A stretch of DNA of 21,181 nt, taken from Symbiodinium natans (Eukaryota; Sar; Dinophyceae; Suessiales; Symbiodiniaceae). The stretch is from the NCBI GenBank assembly GCA_905221605.1, contig CAJNDS010001372.1, forward strand, positions 1 through 21,181. Direction: 5' to 3'. This document shows positions 1 through 6,975 of this stretch, piece after piece. How positions within the stretch are numbered: the stretch's first letter is position 1; each line of letters starts with the position of its first letter. A model generated the notes under the pieces. That model had not been told where the DNA came from and did no database searches. It was given only the letters and a program-made list of their open reading frames with translations. The translations under genes and the position numbers were made by a program.

Positions 1-1
1 A

Positions 2-1735
2 GCGACCACCAGAACCCACAGATGCCACAGATTCCGAAGGTTCTTGCAGAACCTCTTCAAGCTCAAGCAAAAGACCCCACAGAACAACAGCACCCCCAAC
101 CATCTTCGTACAGATACCAGACCAGCTCCACAAAGCAGAAGGCAGTGGCAAGCCCGACACGACACCCGCCACCGACAACACACGAGAGCCCATTGGTTCA
201 AAACCCACATTGTACAACCCAGCAAGAAGGGCAGATACAAACACGACATTCAAACCCCTCCACGGCACCACCTCCGCGGCGCTTTCTGGAACACCACAGG
301 CCTGCTGGAAGCAGCCAAGCTACACACCTTGATACACATTATGCGTAAGCATCGCCTTAGCTGGCTGGCGCTCACAGAGACGCACATGAAGCAGCCTGAT
401 CAATTCATGATCGAAGGCTACACCATTACCCACAGCGCCACAGAAGAGTACGACAGCAAAGGCAAGCCCACACAGACCTTCACAGGAGTCTCCCTCATCA
501 CAGCCCCACACCTCACACCCACCATCACAGATCTCACCTGCGTCGACGGCAGATTTCTTCGGTTCACCATCGACACCATCGAAGCTCCGCTCAGCATACT
601 GGCGGTTTACGCCCCACACAGCCAACGCGAACAGCAATGCCGGGACCAGTTCTGGCAAGCGCTCACCACACAGCTCTCCACTCACAGAGAACGCACCCCC
701 CTTCTAGTGGTTGGAGACTTCAACGCACTAGCCTTAGACGAGCTCGCAGCCATCCCTCACGCCACTGGCCCACATTTCGTCCCAGGCAAAACTGCCGAGG
801 AAGACGAGCCAGACGATGATGCAGAAGGCGACACCAACCAGCGACAGTTCCACGACCTCCTGGCCTCACAGGACTACTGCCTCCCACAGAGCTGGATGGA
901 GAAAGCACCTCGCAATAGACACACCCACAAAAGACCCAACGGCGACCTCGTGCAACTCGACCACGCCATTATACACAAAGACTGGCGCAACATCATCCAC
1001 GACATCCACACTCTTCCCGGCGCAGCACTCAACAGCAACCACTACTTGGTCAAAGTCGAGCTGCAGCTCCGCACCAAAGAGGCCAAACGCACAGCCCCCA
1101 AACCACGCCACACCAGAACCCCCACTACCGCACAGCGGCAAGCCTACAACAACCACATCAAGCAAAACTTGGATGCCATCACCCCTACCACAGACTACTC
1201 ACAACCACCCCCACAGCTCCCACTCCAATCACAACCACATGAGCAATGGCAGAGCCTCCAGGCGGCGACCAAGGAAGCCATTAGCGACCACATCCCAACC
1301 ACCGCGTCCTTCCCCAAACACCCCTGGATCTCACAAGCTACTTGGCAGCTCATACAGCAACGTTCCGCCGCACGCCTCGCTCAGAGATTTGATCTTGAGG
1401 CCCAACTCCACAAAGACATTAGAAAGCAAGCCCGCAAAGATAAAACCCAGTGGCTAAAGGAGCGACTGGCCGAAAGCGAGGCCACTCTTGACCCTCGCCA
1501 AAAATGGAAGTGGATCAAGAGAGTTCGCTCAGACTACAAGCCCAGACCGGTCTCCATTAGAGACTCACAGGGCAAGCCCACCAGCCTCTCACAGCAAGCC
1601 CAAACCTTCGCAGAATACCTGCGAACACTGGGCAGCTCCACCTACACCTTACACTGGCCCCACAGACCCAATACACCCGGCAGCAGCAGTGGACCTCTCA
1701 CCCATCACCACAGCAGAGCTCAACGCAGCACTTAA
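2..1735 (+). CDS. LINE ORF2, APE-type endonuclease part (copy 1)
   Basis: This frame encodes the endonuclease that nicks target DNA for target-primed reverse transcription. Ordered motifs are visible: FWNTTGLL (Asn), LALTETHM (Glu), LAVYAPH (Tyr), VVGDFNA (Asp and Asn), VQLDHAI (Asp) and SNHYLV, where the family normally has S-D-H. A basic linker follows. The frame is open from the window edge, but no ATG lies in frame before base 341, which is already inside the domain. The 10-bp insertion near 174-183 puts the ATG at 22, the counterpart of the copy 2 start, into another frame. The useful part ends near 1630, where reading must move +1 at a GGG to reach the RT. The remaining frame to the stop at 1735 has no LINE character. 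Family assignment is firm; expression is doubtful. Confidence 0.85.
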   Translation, partial: ATTRTHRCHRFRRFLQNLFKLKQKTPQNNSTPNHLRTDTRPAPQSRRQWQARHDTRHRQHTRAHWFKTHIVQPSKKGRYKHDIQTPPRHHLRGAFWNTTGLLEAAKLHTLIHIMRKHRLSWLALTETHMKQPDQFMIEGYTITHSATEEYDSKGKPTQTFTGVSLITAPHLTPTITDLTCVDGRFLRFTIDTIEAPLSILAVYAPHSQREQQCRDQFWQALTTQLSTHRERTPLLVVGDFNALALDELAAIPHATGPHFVPGKTAEEDEPDDDAEGDTNQRQFHDLLASQDYCLPQSWMEKAPRNRHTHKRPNGDLVQLDHAIIHKDWRNIIHDIHTLPGAALNSNHYLVKVELQLRTKEAKRTAPKPRHTRTPTTAQRQAYNNHIKQNLDAITPTTDYSQPPPQLPLQSQPHEQWQSLQAATKEAISDHIPTTASFPKHPWISQATWQLIQQRSAARLAQRFDLEAQLHKDIRKQARKDKTQWLKERLAESEATLDPRQKWKWIKRVRSDYKPRPVSIRDSQGKPTSLSQQAQTFAEYLRTLGSSTYTLHWPHRPNTPGSSSGPLTHHHSRAQRST

Positions 1736-2774
1736 AGAGCTGGCGCACAACAAAGCAGCAGGCCCCGACAGCATTCCTGCTGAAGCATGGCAGTGGTTAG
1801 ACGACCATAACCAAGAGGCTCTCTTGCGGGTCCTCAACCAAGCCCTGCTCACAGCCACCATCCCGGATGACTGGCACCATGCTATTGTAGTCGAAATCTA
1901 CAAAGGCAAAGGTCCCCTCACAGACCCTGCCAGCTACCGCCCCATCTCACTTTTGAACACATCCTACAAACTTTTCGCCAAGATCATTCACACCAGACTC
2001 CAAGCAGCCCTGGACGACAGACTCAGGGAAACCCAATACGGGTTTAGGGCGACGCGCTCAACATCCCAGCCTATTCACATCGTCCGCCGTCTCATTGAAC
2101 GTGCGGAGGCCACAGGACAAACACTTTACACCATCTTTCTCGACTGGGAGAAAGCATTCGACAAGATACACCCGGACGCCCTCCACACAGCGTTGTCACG
2201 CTACGGCGTCCCACCACATCTCACAGCCCTCATCAACAACATCTACACCTCACCACAATTCACAGTGGCGGCGGCTGGGAAGCAAAGCACCAGGGAGGAA
2301 GCCAGCGCGGGCATTCGTCAAGGATGCCCGCTCTCACCATACCTGTTTCTCATAGTTCACGGTATGGTTATGCACGATGTGGACCGGGAACTTACAGCTC
2401 ACGGCGGGTCTCTTCCTTGGCTGTACAGCCAAAACCAGCCCTTCTACGACCTCGCTTATGCGGACGACACAGCACTCATCGCAAGCACAGCTCACAGAGC
2501 AGAACAGCTGCTCCACATCCTGCAGCGGATTGCGGCTCACAGCAACCTCCACCTGAACCTCAAGAAGTGCGTGTTACTACGCTCCCCCACTTCACAGAAC
2601 ACAGTCCACTTTCACAACGGCGCCCCCCTCACTATTGAGCAGCACGCCAATACCTTGGCGTCACAATTAGCAGCGACGGGTCTTCTCACAAAGACGTTCT
2701 CACACGTGTCGCCAAAGCCCGCAAGCACTTTAACTCTCTGCACCAGTTCTGGCGCAACACCGACCTCACACTGA
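1632..2774 (+). CDS. LINE ORF2, reverse transcriptase part (copy 1)
   Basis: This frame holds the reverse transcriptase core. Motifs in order are NKAAGPDSIPAEAW, YRPISLLNTSYKLF, YGFRATRST, IFLDWEKAFDKI with the first catalytic Asp at 2142-2144, GIRQGCPLSPYLF, and the YADD box at 2457-2468 with the other two catalytic Asp residues. The core residues look intact. The piece lies +1 relative to the endonuclease frame; natural-looking protein resumes from about base 1632, after one G of GGG (1630-1632) is skipped. It has no natural start codon of its own. After about 2648 this frame loses similarity to LINE proteins and runs to a stop at 2772-2774, while the true continuation is in the -1 frame. 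Translation as listed appears identical to copy 2. Confidence 0.9.
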   Translation, partial: AAPPTPYTGPTDPIHPAAAVDLSPITTAELNAALKELAHNKAAGPDSIPAEAWQWLDDHNQEALLRVLNQALLTATIPDDWHHAIVVEIYKGKGPLTDPASYRPISLLNTSYKLFAKIIHTRLQAALDDRLRETQYGFRATRSTSQPIHIVRRLIERAEATGQTLYTIFLDWEKAFDKIHPDALHTALSRYGVPPHLTALINNIYTSPQFTVAAAGKQSTREEASAGIRQGCPLSPYLFLIVHGMVMHDVDRELTAHGGSLPWLYSQNQPFYDLAYADDTALIASTAHRAEQLLHILQRIAAHSNLHLNLKKCVLLRSPTSQNTVHFHNGAPLTIEQHANTLASQLAATGLLTKTFSHVSPKPASTLTLCTSSGATPTSH

Positions 2775-3364
2775 AGTGGAAGTTACGCATTTACAATGCG
2801 GTCTTCATTCCGCTCGTAACATACGGGTTGGAATCAGCAGCGCTCACAAAAGGCGATCTCAACAGACTCGAAGCTTTCCACTCACAGAGTCTTCGAAAGA
2901 TCCTCCACTTCAAAAGCACTTACTACACGGAGGTGCTCAACCCCACAGCCCGCACATACACCAACCAAGAGGTGAGAACACTCACCTCACAGCCTCCACT
3001 CACTCACCACATCCACAAAGCACAGCTGAAACTTTTCGGGCACATTCTTCGATCCCATCCGAACAGTATAGAACGGAACTGCTGCTTCACTAGCGCTTTT
3101 CAGTACAGAGGTGGTATGGTTGGTGCTGGCCTAAGGCCAGGCAGGAGGAGAGTTCAATGGACAGAACAGTGCACTACAATTCTTTGGCACTGGCTTTTAA
3201 AGTCCTCCAGACCCCCTGCCACTCGCAGCCCTACCTTCCCATACTCTTATCTACAAGCTCACAGAGCTGCTGTAGACCGCCACTTTTGGAGTACCCTAGT
3301 GAGGTTGCCAACGTGCAAGACACTCCTAGAAGCACACTCCTACACAGTCTTCTCACAGCCTTGA
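2648..3364 (+). CDS. LINE ORF2, post-RT C-terminal part (copy 1)
   Basis: This is the thumb and C-terminal region that follows the RT core in LINE ORF2 proteins. It begins QYLGVTISSDG, the usual YLGV segment after the palm, and continues through IYNAVFIPLVTYGLES and FHSQSLRKILH, which are typical LINE C-terminal patterns. A basic GLRPGRRRVQWTEQ segment resembles the R-x-R-W stretch of other LINEs. The stop is TGA at 3362-3364. The frame is -1 to the RT: base 2648 must be read twice, or one C has been lost. I see no zinc knuckle and no RNase H domain. This copy gives the full C-terminus, which copy 2 lacks because the window ends. Confidence 0.85.
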   Translation, partial: QYLGVTISSDGSSHKDVLTRVAKARKHFNSLHQFWRNTDLTLKWKLRIYNAVFIPLVTYGLESAALTKGDLNRLEAFHSQSLRKILHFKSTYYTEVLNPTARTYTNQEVRTLTSQPPLTHHIHKAQLKLFGHILRSHPNSIERNCCFTSAFQYRGGMVGAGLRPGRRRVQWTEQCTTILWHWLLKSSRPPATRSPTFPYSYLQAHRAAVDRHFWSTLVRLPTCKTLLEAHSYTVFSQP

Positions 3365-3401
3365 GTTTTCTGCGGAGTTGCTGCTGAGCGAGTTGCATAG
3401 G

Positions 3402-3421
3402 GCCGCCCAAAAAGGGGCGGC
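3402..3421 (+). other. Candidate 3'-terminal hairpin of the LINE
   Basis: A perfect 7-bp stem (GCCGCCC paired with GGGCGGC) encloses a 6-nt AAAAAG loop, 37 bases after the ORF2 stop. Telomere-like repeat starts just beyond it. Some LINEs end in a stem-loop that their RT recognises, and this would fit an element with no poly(A) tail. The exact 3' end is inferred, because the 3' end of copy 2 lies outside the window. Confidence 0.45.
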
Positions 3422-3880
3422 TTGGGGAGCTTAGGACCCTCAGGGGTTGAGGGGTTTAGGGGTTTAGGGGCTTCAGGCGTGGGGCCATCGGGGGGTCTCA
3501 AGGCTTGGGGCTTGAGGTTTGGGCTTTCAGGCTACGGGGTTCACGGCGTAGGGTTTAGTAGTTTGGCATTGGGGTAAAAGGGGTTTAGGAACCCACTTGC
3601 GGATCTCCAGAAAGCTTTGGGACCCTCTAATCCCTAAACCCTTTAGAGCTGCAATGTCTGCCGTGCTGAGATGAGAACTGAGATGAGAACTTCATGGATA
3701 CAGCGCCTCGGGAGCCCCACTTGAGGTTTAGGGGTTTTGGGTCGAGGGTGGTGGGTTGCAAGAATCTCGGTTCCTTAATTTTGCGCGGGCGAGGGGGCAC
3801 GTCTGTTGACAGGGTATCCCGCGACGGAGAGGGCTCTTCCATGTTCGCCCTCGTGAAGCATCAGGACCTAAACCTCAAAC
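3422..3880 (+). repeat. Degenerate TTTAGGG telomere-like repeats
   Basis: G-rich sequence built from imperfect TTTAGGG-like units, with exact units at 3455-3461 and 3463-3469 and variants such as GGGTTTAGTAG and GGTTTAGGGG near 3550-3600 and 3725. The units are scattered and mixed with GGTTGAGG and GGCTTCAGG variants, so this is not a functional telomere tract. No convincing gene is seen. Confidence 0.7.
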
Positions 3881-3881
3881 A

Positions 3882-4010
3882 GTGAGATGTGAGTGTGTGA
3901 AGGTGGACGGGCGCCTCGTGCATGTGGATTTCGGCCATGCTGTTAGCAGAGAGCCGCTGGATTCGGTGCCTTGGGCTTCTGATGTTTTATGTGGCTCATG
4001 GATGAATCTT
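3882..4010 (+). CDS. Possible exon with a PI3/PI4-kinase catalytic motif
   Basis: The frame reads VDGRLVHVDFGHAVSREP. An H-[IV]-D-F-G-[HY] core preceded by a G-x-L turn is the metal-binding activation segment of phosphatidylinositol 3-/4-kinases and their relatives. The following REPLDSVPW resembles the RDPKPLPPP stretch after the same motif in Vps34-like kinases. The DFG Asp codon is at 3927-3929. A plausible acceptor is CAG at 3880-3882, and a possible donor is the GT at 3966. The reading frame continues open into an ATGT microsatellite, which cannot be kinase. No N-lobe or DRHxxN catalytic loop is found nearby. It is either one exon of a gene with exons outside this stretch or a remnant. 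The family call rests on one short motif. Confidence 0.4.
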
Positions 4011-4113
4011 ATTGGTTCAGGCTCACGGCTTTCAAGGGTTTCAAGTTTATTGATCAACGCCTTTCTTTTGGGGTTTGGGGATTTACTACTTTTGTCAATT
4101 TTTACATTTATGA

Positions 4114-4297
4114 ATATATATATATATATATATATCTCATATATACATATATATATATGTATGTATGTATGTCTGTATGTATGTGTGTGTGTCTGTATGA
4201 TTGTATGTATGATTGTATGTATGTATGTATGTATGTATGTATGTATGTATGTATGTATGTATGTATGTATGTATGTATGTATGTATGTATGTATGTA

Positions 4298-4334
<37 letters not shown>

Positions 4335-4420
4335 ATGTATGTATGTATGTATGTATGTATGTATGTATGTATGTATGTATGTATGTATGTATGTATGTAT
4401 GTATGTATGTATGTATGTAC
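4114..4420 (+). repeat. (AT)n / (ATGT)n / (TG)n compound microsatellite
   Basis: An AT dinucleotide run (about 4114-4160) passes into a long ATGT tetranucleotide array to 4420. The array is interrupted by a TG run near 4300-4318 and by GATTGT and GTCTGT variants near 4190-4215. Open frames on both strands here (YVCM-type and YIHT-type repeats) are products of the repeat and are not genes. Confidence 0.95.
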
Positions 4421-4669
4421 GTCTTATTTGTGTTTTTGTTTTTCTATAGGGTTTACGGAACCCCTTAACCCGTGACGAGGTGCAGGGCGGCCGGCCGGCA
4501 ACCACCATCCAGTGCGAGGAGCTAAATGAGGCGCCATGCCAAAGGCTTTGGGGCCCTTTGGGGTGTAGGGTGTCTATGACTGTATGGCTTCAAAGGTTGA
4601 GGGCGTGTCTGAAAGCCTTCAATTGGGTTTGGGTTTTATAGTGTTTTTTGGCCACGTGTGGCTTTTGAG
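4421..4669. other. Non-coding stretch, GC-rich then telomere-like
   Basis: This stretch includes a GC-rich GGCGGCCGGCCGGC palindromic patch near 4487 and further GGGTTT and GGGTGTAGGG variants. It ends in a T-rich tract that could serve as the polypyrimidine tract of the next exon-like island. No gene is seen. Confidence 0.5.
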
Positions 4670-4795
4670 TCGTCCCAAAATGCTAGGGCCGTACTTCAGC
4701 TACGTATTCTCGAGCAAATTCGCATAGAGCAGCCAAGCCTCCAGAGTCTCCAGCAGGCTTCAAAACTCTCAGACTCAATGTTTCTAAATGATCCG
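4670..4795 (+). CDS. Exon-like island, coiled-coil type
   Basis: Exactly 42 open codons lie between an acceptor-like TTTTGAG at 4663-4669 and a GT at 4796. The peptide includes NARAVLQLRILEQIRIEQPS and LQSLQQASKLSDSM, with heptad-like hydrophobic spacing and many Gln and Glu. No family is recognised. The upstream T-rich tract (about 4625-4667) supports an acceptor, but the donor GTGTAT is weak. It could be one exon of a gene made of the similar islands downstream on the same strand. Confidence 0.35.
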
Positions 4796-5058
4796 GTGTA
4801 TACGCTATACCTCATACCCCAATCTGTCCTAAACCCGAGGCTCTAACATGCAAGCTCTCGGAATCTCAAATCCCAAATCCCAAAGCCCCTGAGCCCTTCG
4901 ATCCCCGCCGCAAGTAACGCAGCTGAGGGGTTATGGATGTCTAAGACTTAGGGTTTAGGGCGTTATGGTGATTAGTGGCTTTCCACCATCGCCGAAACCT
5001 CCTGTGCGCTGCCCTGCGCGCCGTTGTCGTGTCCTCAAGGGGCGAAGGTAACCTTCAG

Positions 5059-5138
5059 GAAGCTTCGGGAGTCCTGGACGACAGGCAGACATCGAGGCGC
5101 AACTCCGTGAGCAGCTGCAACAGATGAGGCGCCAGCTT
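5059..5138 (+). CDS. Exon-like island, coiled-coil type
   Basis: After the acceptor-like TTCAG at 5054-5058 the frame reads RQADIEAQLREQLQQMRRQL and then meets TGA at 5139-5141. The Glu/Gln/Arg/Leu spacing is a strong coiled-coil pattern, unlike the low-complexity translations around it. An alternative acceptor is ACAG at 5081-5084 in the same frame. No canonical GT donor precedes the stop, so this is a terminal exon, an exon with a non-canonical donor, or a decayed one. No function can be assigned. Confidence 0.35.
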
Positions 5139-5635
5139 TGAGACGGCTTAAGTTCCTTGGGATCACGGTTCGAAGTGGTGGAGGTTACGCCCGAAATGCC
5201 AGACAAGGGCTGGAGGGTTGAGGGCTCTAAACCCTAAACCCTGAAGGCAATCCGGTTGGAAGTTACTTGTGTTGGGGCATAGGTCTTAGTCACAAGGATC
5301 CAGGAGGGTGTGAGAGCCCGTATGCTGCCTAGGGTTGGACGGTTGAGGGTTTGGGGTTTTAGGGTTCAGGGATTATAGGATTATAGGGCTTGAACCCTAA
5401 GCGAGTCACAAACTTGCTTGGTTAGCCAATAGTTGGCTTGAGGGCTTGGTGCTCAGCTAGCAGCTAGCAGGCAGAGTGCAGAGTAACCGATTCAGCAACC
5501 TATTTTCTTTCCTGGCGGCTGGAGCCCTAAACCCGAAACCGCAAGCAACAAACTCGAAGCTCTCTGAAACCTCAAAAACCTTCAAAGACCCTTCAAACCC
5601 TAACCCTAAACCCCAAAGTTCGAACTCTTTTGCAG
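5139..5635. other. Non-coding stretch with telomere-like units in both orientations
   Basis: Telomere-like units run in both directions: CCCTAAACCCT near 5227-5241, TTTAGGG-type units near 5345-5390, and CCCTAACCCTAAACCCC near 5597-5615. There is no open frame of note. The stretch behaves like intron sequence between two exon-like islands; the final CGAACTCTTTTGCAG forms the next acceptor. Confidence 0.5.
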
Positions 5636-5717
5636 AATCATGGGTTCTAGAGCCCAAGCCACCAGGGAGCAGAATGCCACCGTTGAGATGGAGAAGGCTG
5701 AAGTCGAGGCAGGAGCG
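5636..5717 (+). CDS. Exon-like island, coiled-coil type
   Basis: After a good acceptor (CTCTTTTGCAG, ending 5635) one frame reads IMGSRAQATREQNATVEMEK followed by AEVEAGA, then TAG at 5718-5720. The peptide is highly charged and helical, with heptad spacing. The 3' boundary is uncertain: the sequence TCGAGGCAGGA near the end recurs as the end of the island at 9732-9780, so the real donor may lie within or next to it. No family is recognised. Confidence 0.35.
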
Positions 5718-5803
5718 TAGGGTTTCTTTAGAGTTTTTATAGTGTTGTGTTTTATAGGCTTTACGCCCCAAACCCTAGAGCCTGAACCCTAAACCCGAAG
5801 CTC

Positions 5804-5826
5804 TGTGTGTGTGTGTGTGTGTGTGT
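5804..5826 (+). repeat. (TG)n microsatellite
   Basis: A run of about 11 TG units, followed directly by a pyrimidine-rich stretch that leads into the exon-like island at 5850. Confidence 0.95.
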
Positions 5827-5849
5827 CTTTGTTTTCGTCCTCTTTGGAG

Positions 5850-5890
5850 GCGCGTGTGCTGCTGTTGGAGGAGCAGGCATGCGGCTTGTG
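5850..5890 (+). CDS. Exon-like island with canonical GTGAGT donor
   Basis: This 41-nt island reads ARVLLLEEQACGL and ends at a textbook GTGAGT donor (5891-5896). A pyrimidine-rich tract with TTTGGAG stands before it. The Leu/Glu pattern continues the coiled-coil character of neighbouring islands. The very short length is normal for intron-rich protist genes but limits confidence. No function is recognised. Confidence 0.35.
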
Positions 5891-6155
5891 GTGAGTTCGG
5901 GCTTTGGAGGAGGGTTCAAGGGTTGAGGGTTTGTGGCTCAAGGCTTGGGGGAGAGTTAGGATTTCAACAGGATTGAGGTTGCAGAGTTTAGGCTCTAGGG
6001 TCGTAGATCCTGGGAAGTTCTTCGGCTTTCTGGGTTTCAGGCCCGAAAAGCCGGGCAGGGTTTAAGGGTGTAGGGTTTAAGACTGTTCAAGGATGTTTAT
6101 AAGTTTGGGTTTTAGGGTTTAAGGCACTAGACCCTCAACCCTGAAGCCTCAACAG
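5891..6155 (+). repeat. Degenerate TTTAGGG-like stretch
   Basis: Imperfect GGGTTGAGGGTTTGTGG and GGGTTTTAGGGTTTAAGG variants, denser from 6058 to 6120, with one reverse-orientation stretch (ACCCTCAACCCTGAAGCC) just before the acceptor CAACAG at 6155. It is probably intronic. Confidence 0.5.
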
Positions 6156-6236
6156 GTGAGGAAGCTGTCTTCTCTGCTGTCGGACACGGCGCGTCAGCTA
6201 AAAGAGGCCAAAGACTTGCCCAAGGACGCCGGAAAT
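6156..6236 (+). CDS. Exon-like island, coiled-coil type
   Basis: After CAACAG the frame gives 27 codons, VRKLSSLLSDTARQLKEAKD then LPKDAGN, before TGA at 6237-6239. Leu, Ala and charged residues follow heptad spacing. There is no GT donor before the stop, so it may be terminal, decayed, or use a non-canonical donor. Codon composition is clearly unlike the GGGTTTAGG-rich surroundings. No family is recognised. Confidence 0.35.
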
Positions 6237-6239
6237 TGA

Positions 6240-6439
6240 GTCATTGAGGGTGTTTGGGTGCGGAGAAGTCGAGAACCTGAAGTTAGAAGAGTTTGGGGAT
6301 AGGGTTTAGGGCTGCTTCTGTTAAATCTCAGGTACTCTACAGATACATGAGGTGTGGGGTTCACAACTTATCTGGGTTGCTGCTACAGGAACGGGGACTT
6401 TTGTATGCTGGTCCCAGCGATGATCGGTGCAATAGGCCC
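6240..6439. other. Non-coding stretch
   Basis: Contains one GGGTTTAGGG unit near 6300 and otherwise unremarkable sequence. No gene is seen. It forms the left border of the AT-rich island. Confidence 0.4.
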
Positions 6440-6975
6440 TAAACCTCAGCGTATATTAAGGAGCGTGAGGAAACCCCAATATTGATATTAGATATTAGTC
6501 TTTCTGGGTCATGAAGTTGTCTACAGAATTATTGATTTGCAAAATCCCAGAATTCAAGAAGGACAATGCAATAATAAGTAATCTGTGAAGAAATACCAAA
6601 ATACTCTCATTATCGCATTCCAGCACGCGAATCATTAGATGACAGGCGAACGGAGCGCAGGAAAAGACAAGATTTCGCGAGCCAGTAAGAAAATGAATGA
6701 AAGTCTGAGCGGAAAATGAGGCATGTCTTCGTGTGTTATTTTTATTCTATTCATAGTGGTGCTCGCAAGTGATGCAATAGAGAATGAATGGGTGAACAAG
6801 ACCAACTAGAAAGGCAAAGAACATATTTCCAAAGGGAAATATAATTCAGGCTTCATTTCCAGTATAATTTCCTTCACTTAAAAGCCTTACTTATAAAGAT
6901 GAAAGGAATGAACGAACTCATTGTAATTCCTACTTTCAGTTAATTCGTTTACAAATGAACCTGACGTGCACACTT
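6440..6975. other. AT-rich island of different composition
   Basis: About 530 bases of markedly AT-rich sequence with no telomere-like units stand between GC- and G-rich stretches. Both edges are fairly sharp. Partial inverted similarity exists between GGAAATATAATT near 6835 and ATTTCCAGTATAATTTCC near 6855. No open frame of note is present. It could be an inserted small element, an organelle-derived fragment, or a regulatory AT-rich segment; nothing decides between them. Confidence 0.5.

Larger units (their letters stand above)
1..3421 (+). mobile_element. LINE (non-LTR) retrotransposon copy 1, 5' end outside window
   Basis: This is the 3' portion of a LINE with an APE-type endonuclease, a reverse transcriptase and a C-terminal region in that order. 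It aligns with 18014-21181 at an offset of 18013 up to about base 170 and 18003 thereafter, because this copy has 10 extra bases near 174-183. The window starts inside the region between ORF1 and ORF2, so ORF1 and the 5' end are not visible. The 3' end is placed at a short hairpin just after the stop codon. No poly(A) tail is seen, and the next sequence is telomere-like repeat. The coding region is frameshifted, so this copy is probably not autonomous. Confidence 0.93.

Noticed and set aside
816-1457. 213-aa Thr/Ser/Pro-rich frame within the endonuclease region (also 18819-19460)
   Set aside because: An out-of-frame shadow of the endonuclease coding sequence, open because the DNA is C/A-rich and stop-poor.
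4137-4508. Minus-strand 123-aa frame with Tyr-Ile-His-Thr repeats, and matching + strand Tyr-Val-Cys-Met frames
   Set aside because: They are direct translations of the ATGT microsatellite in a stop-free phase, with no protein character outside it.
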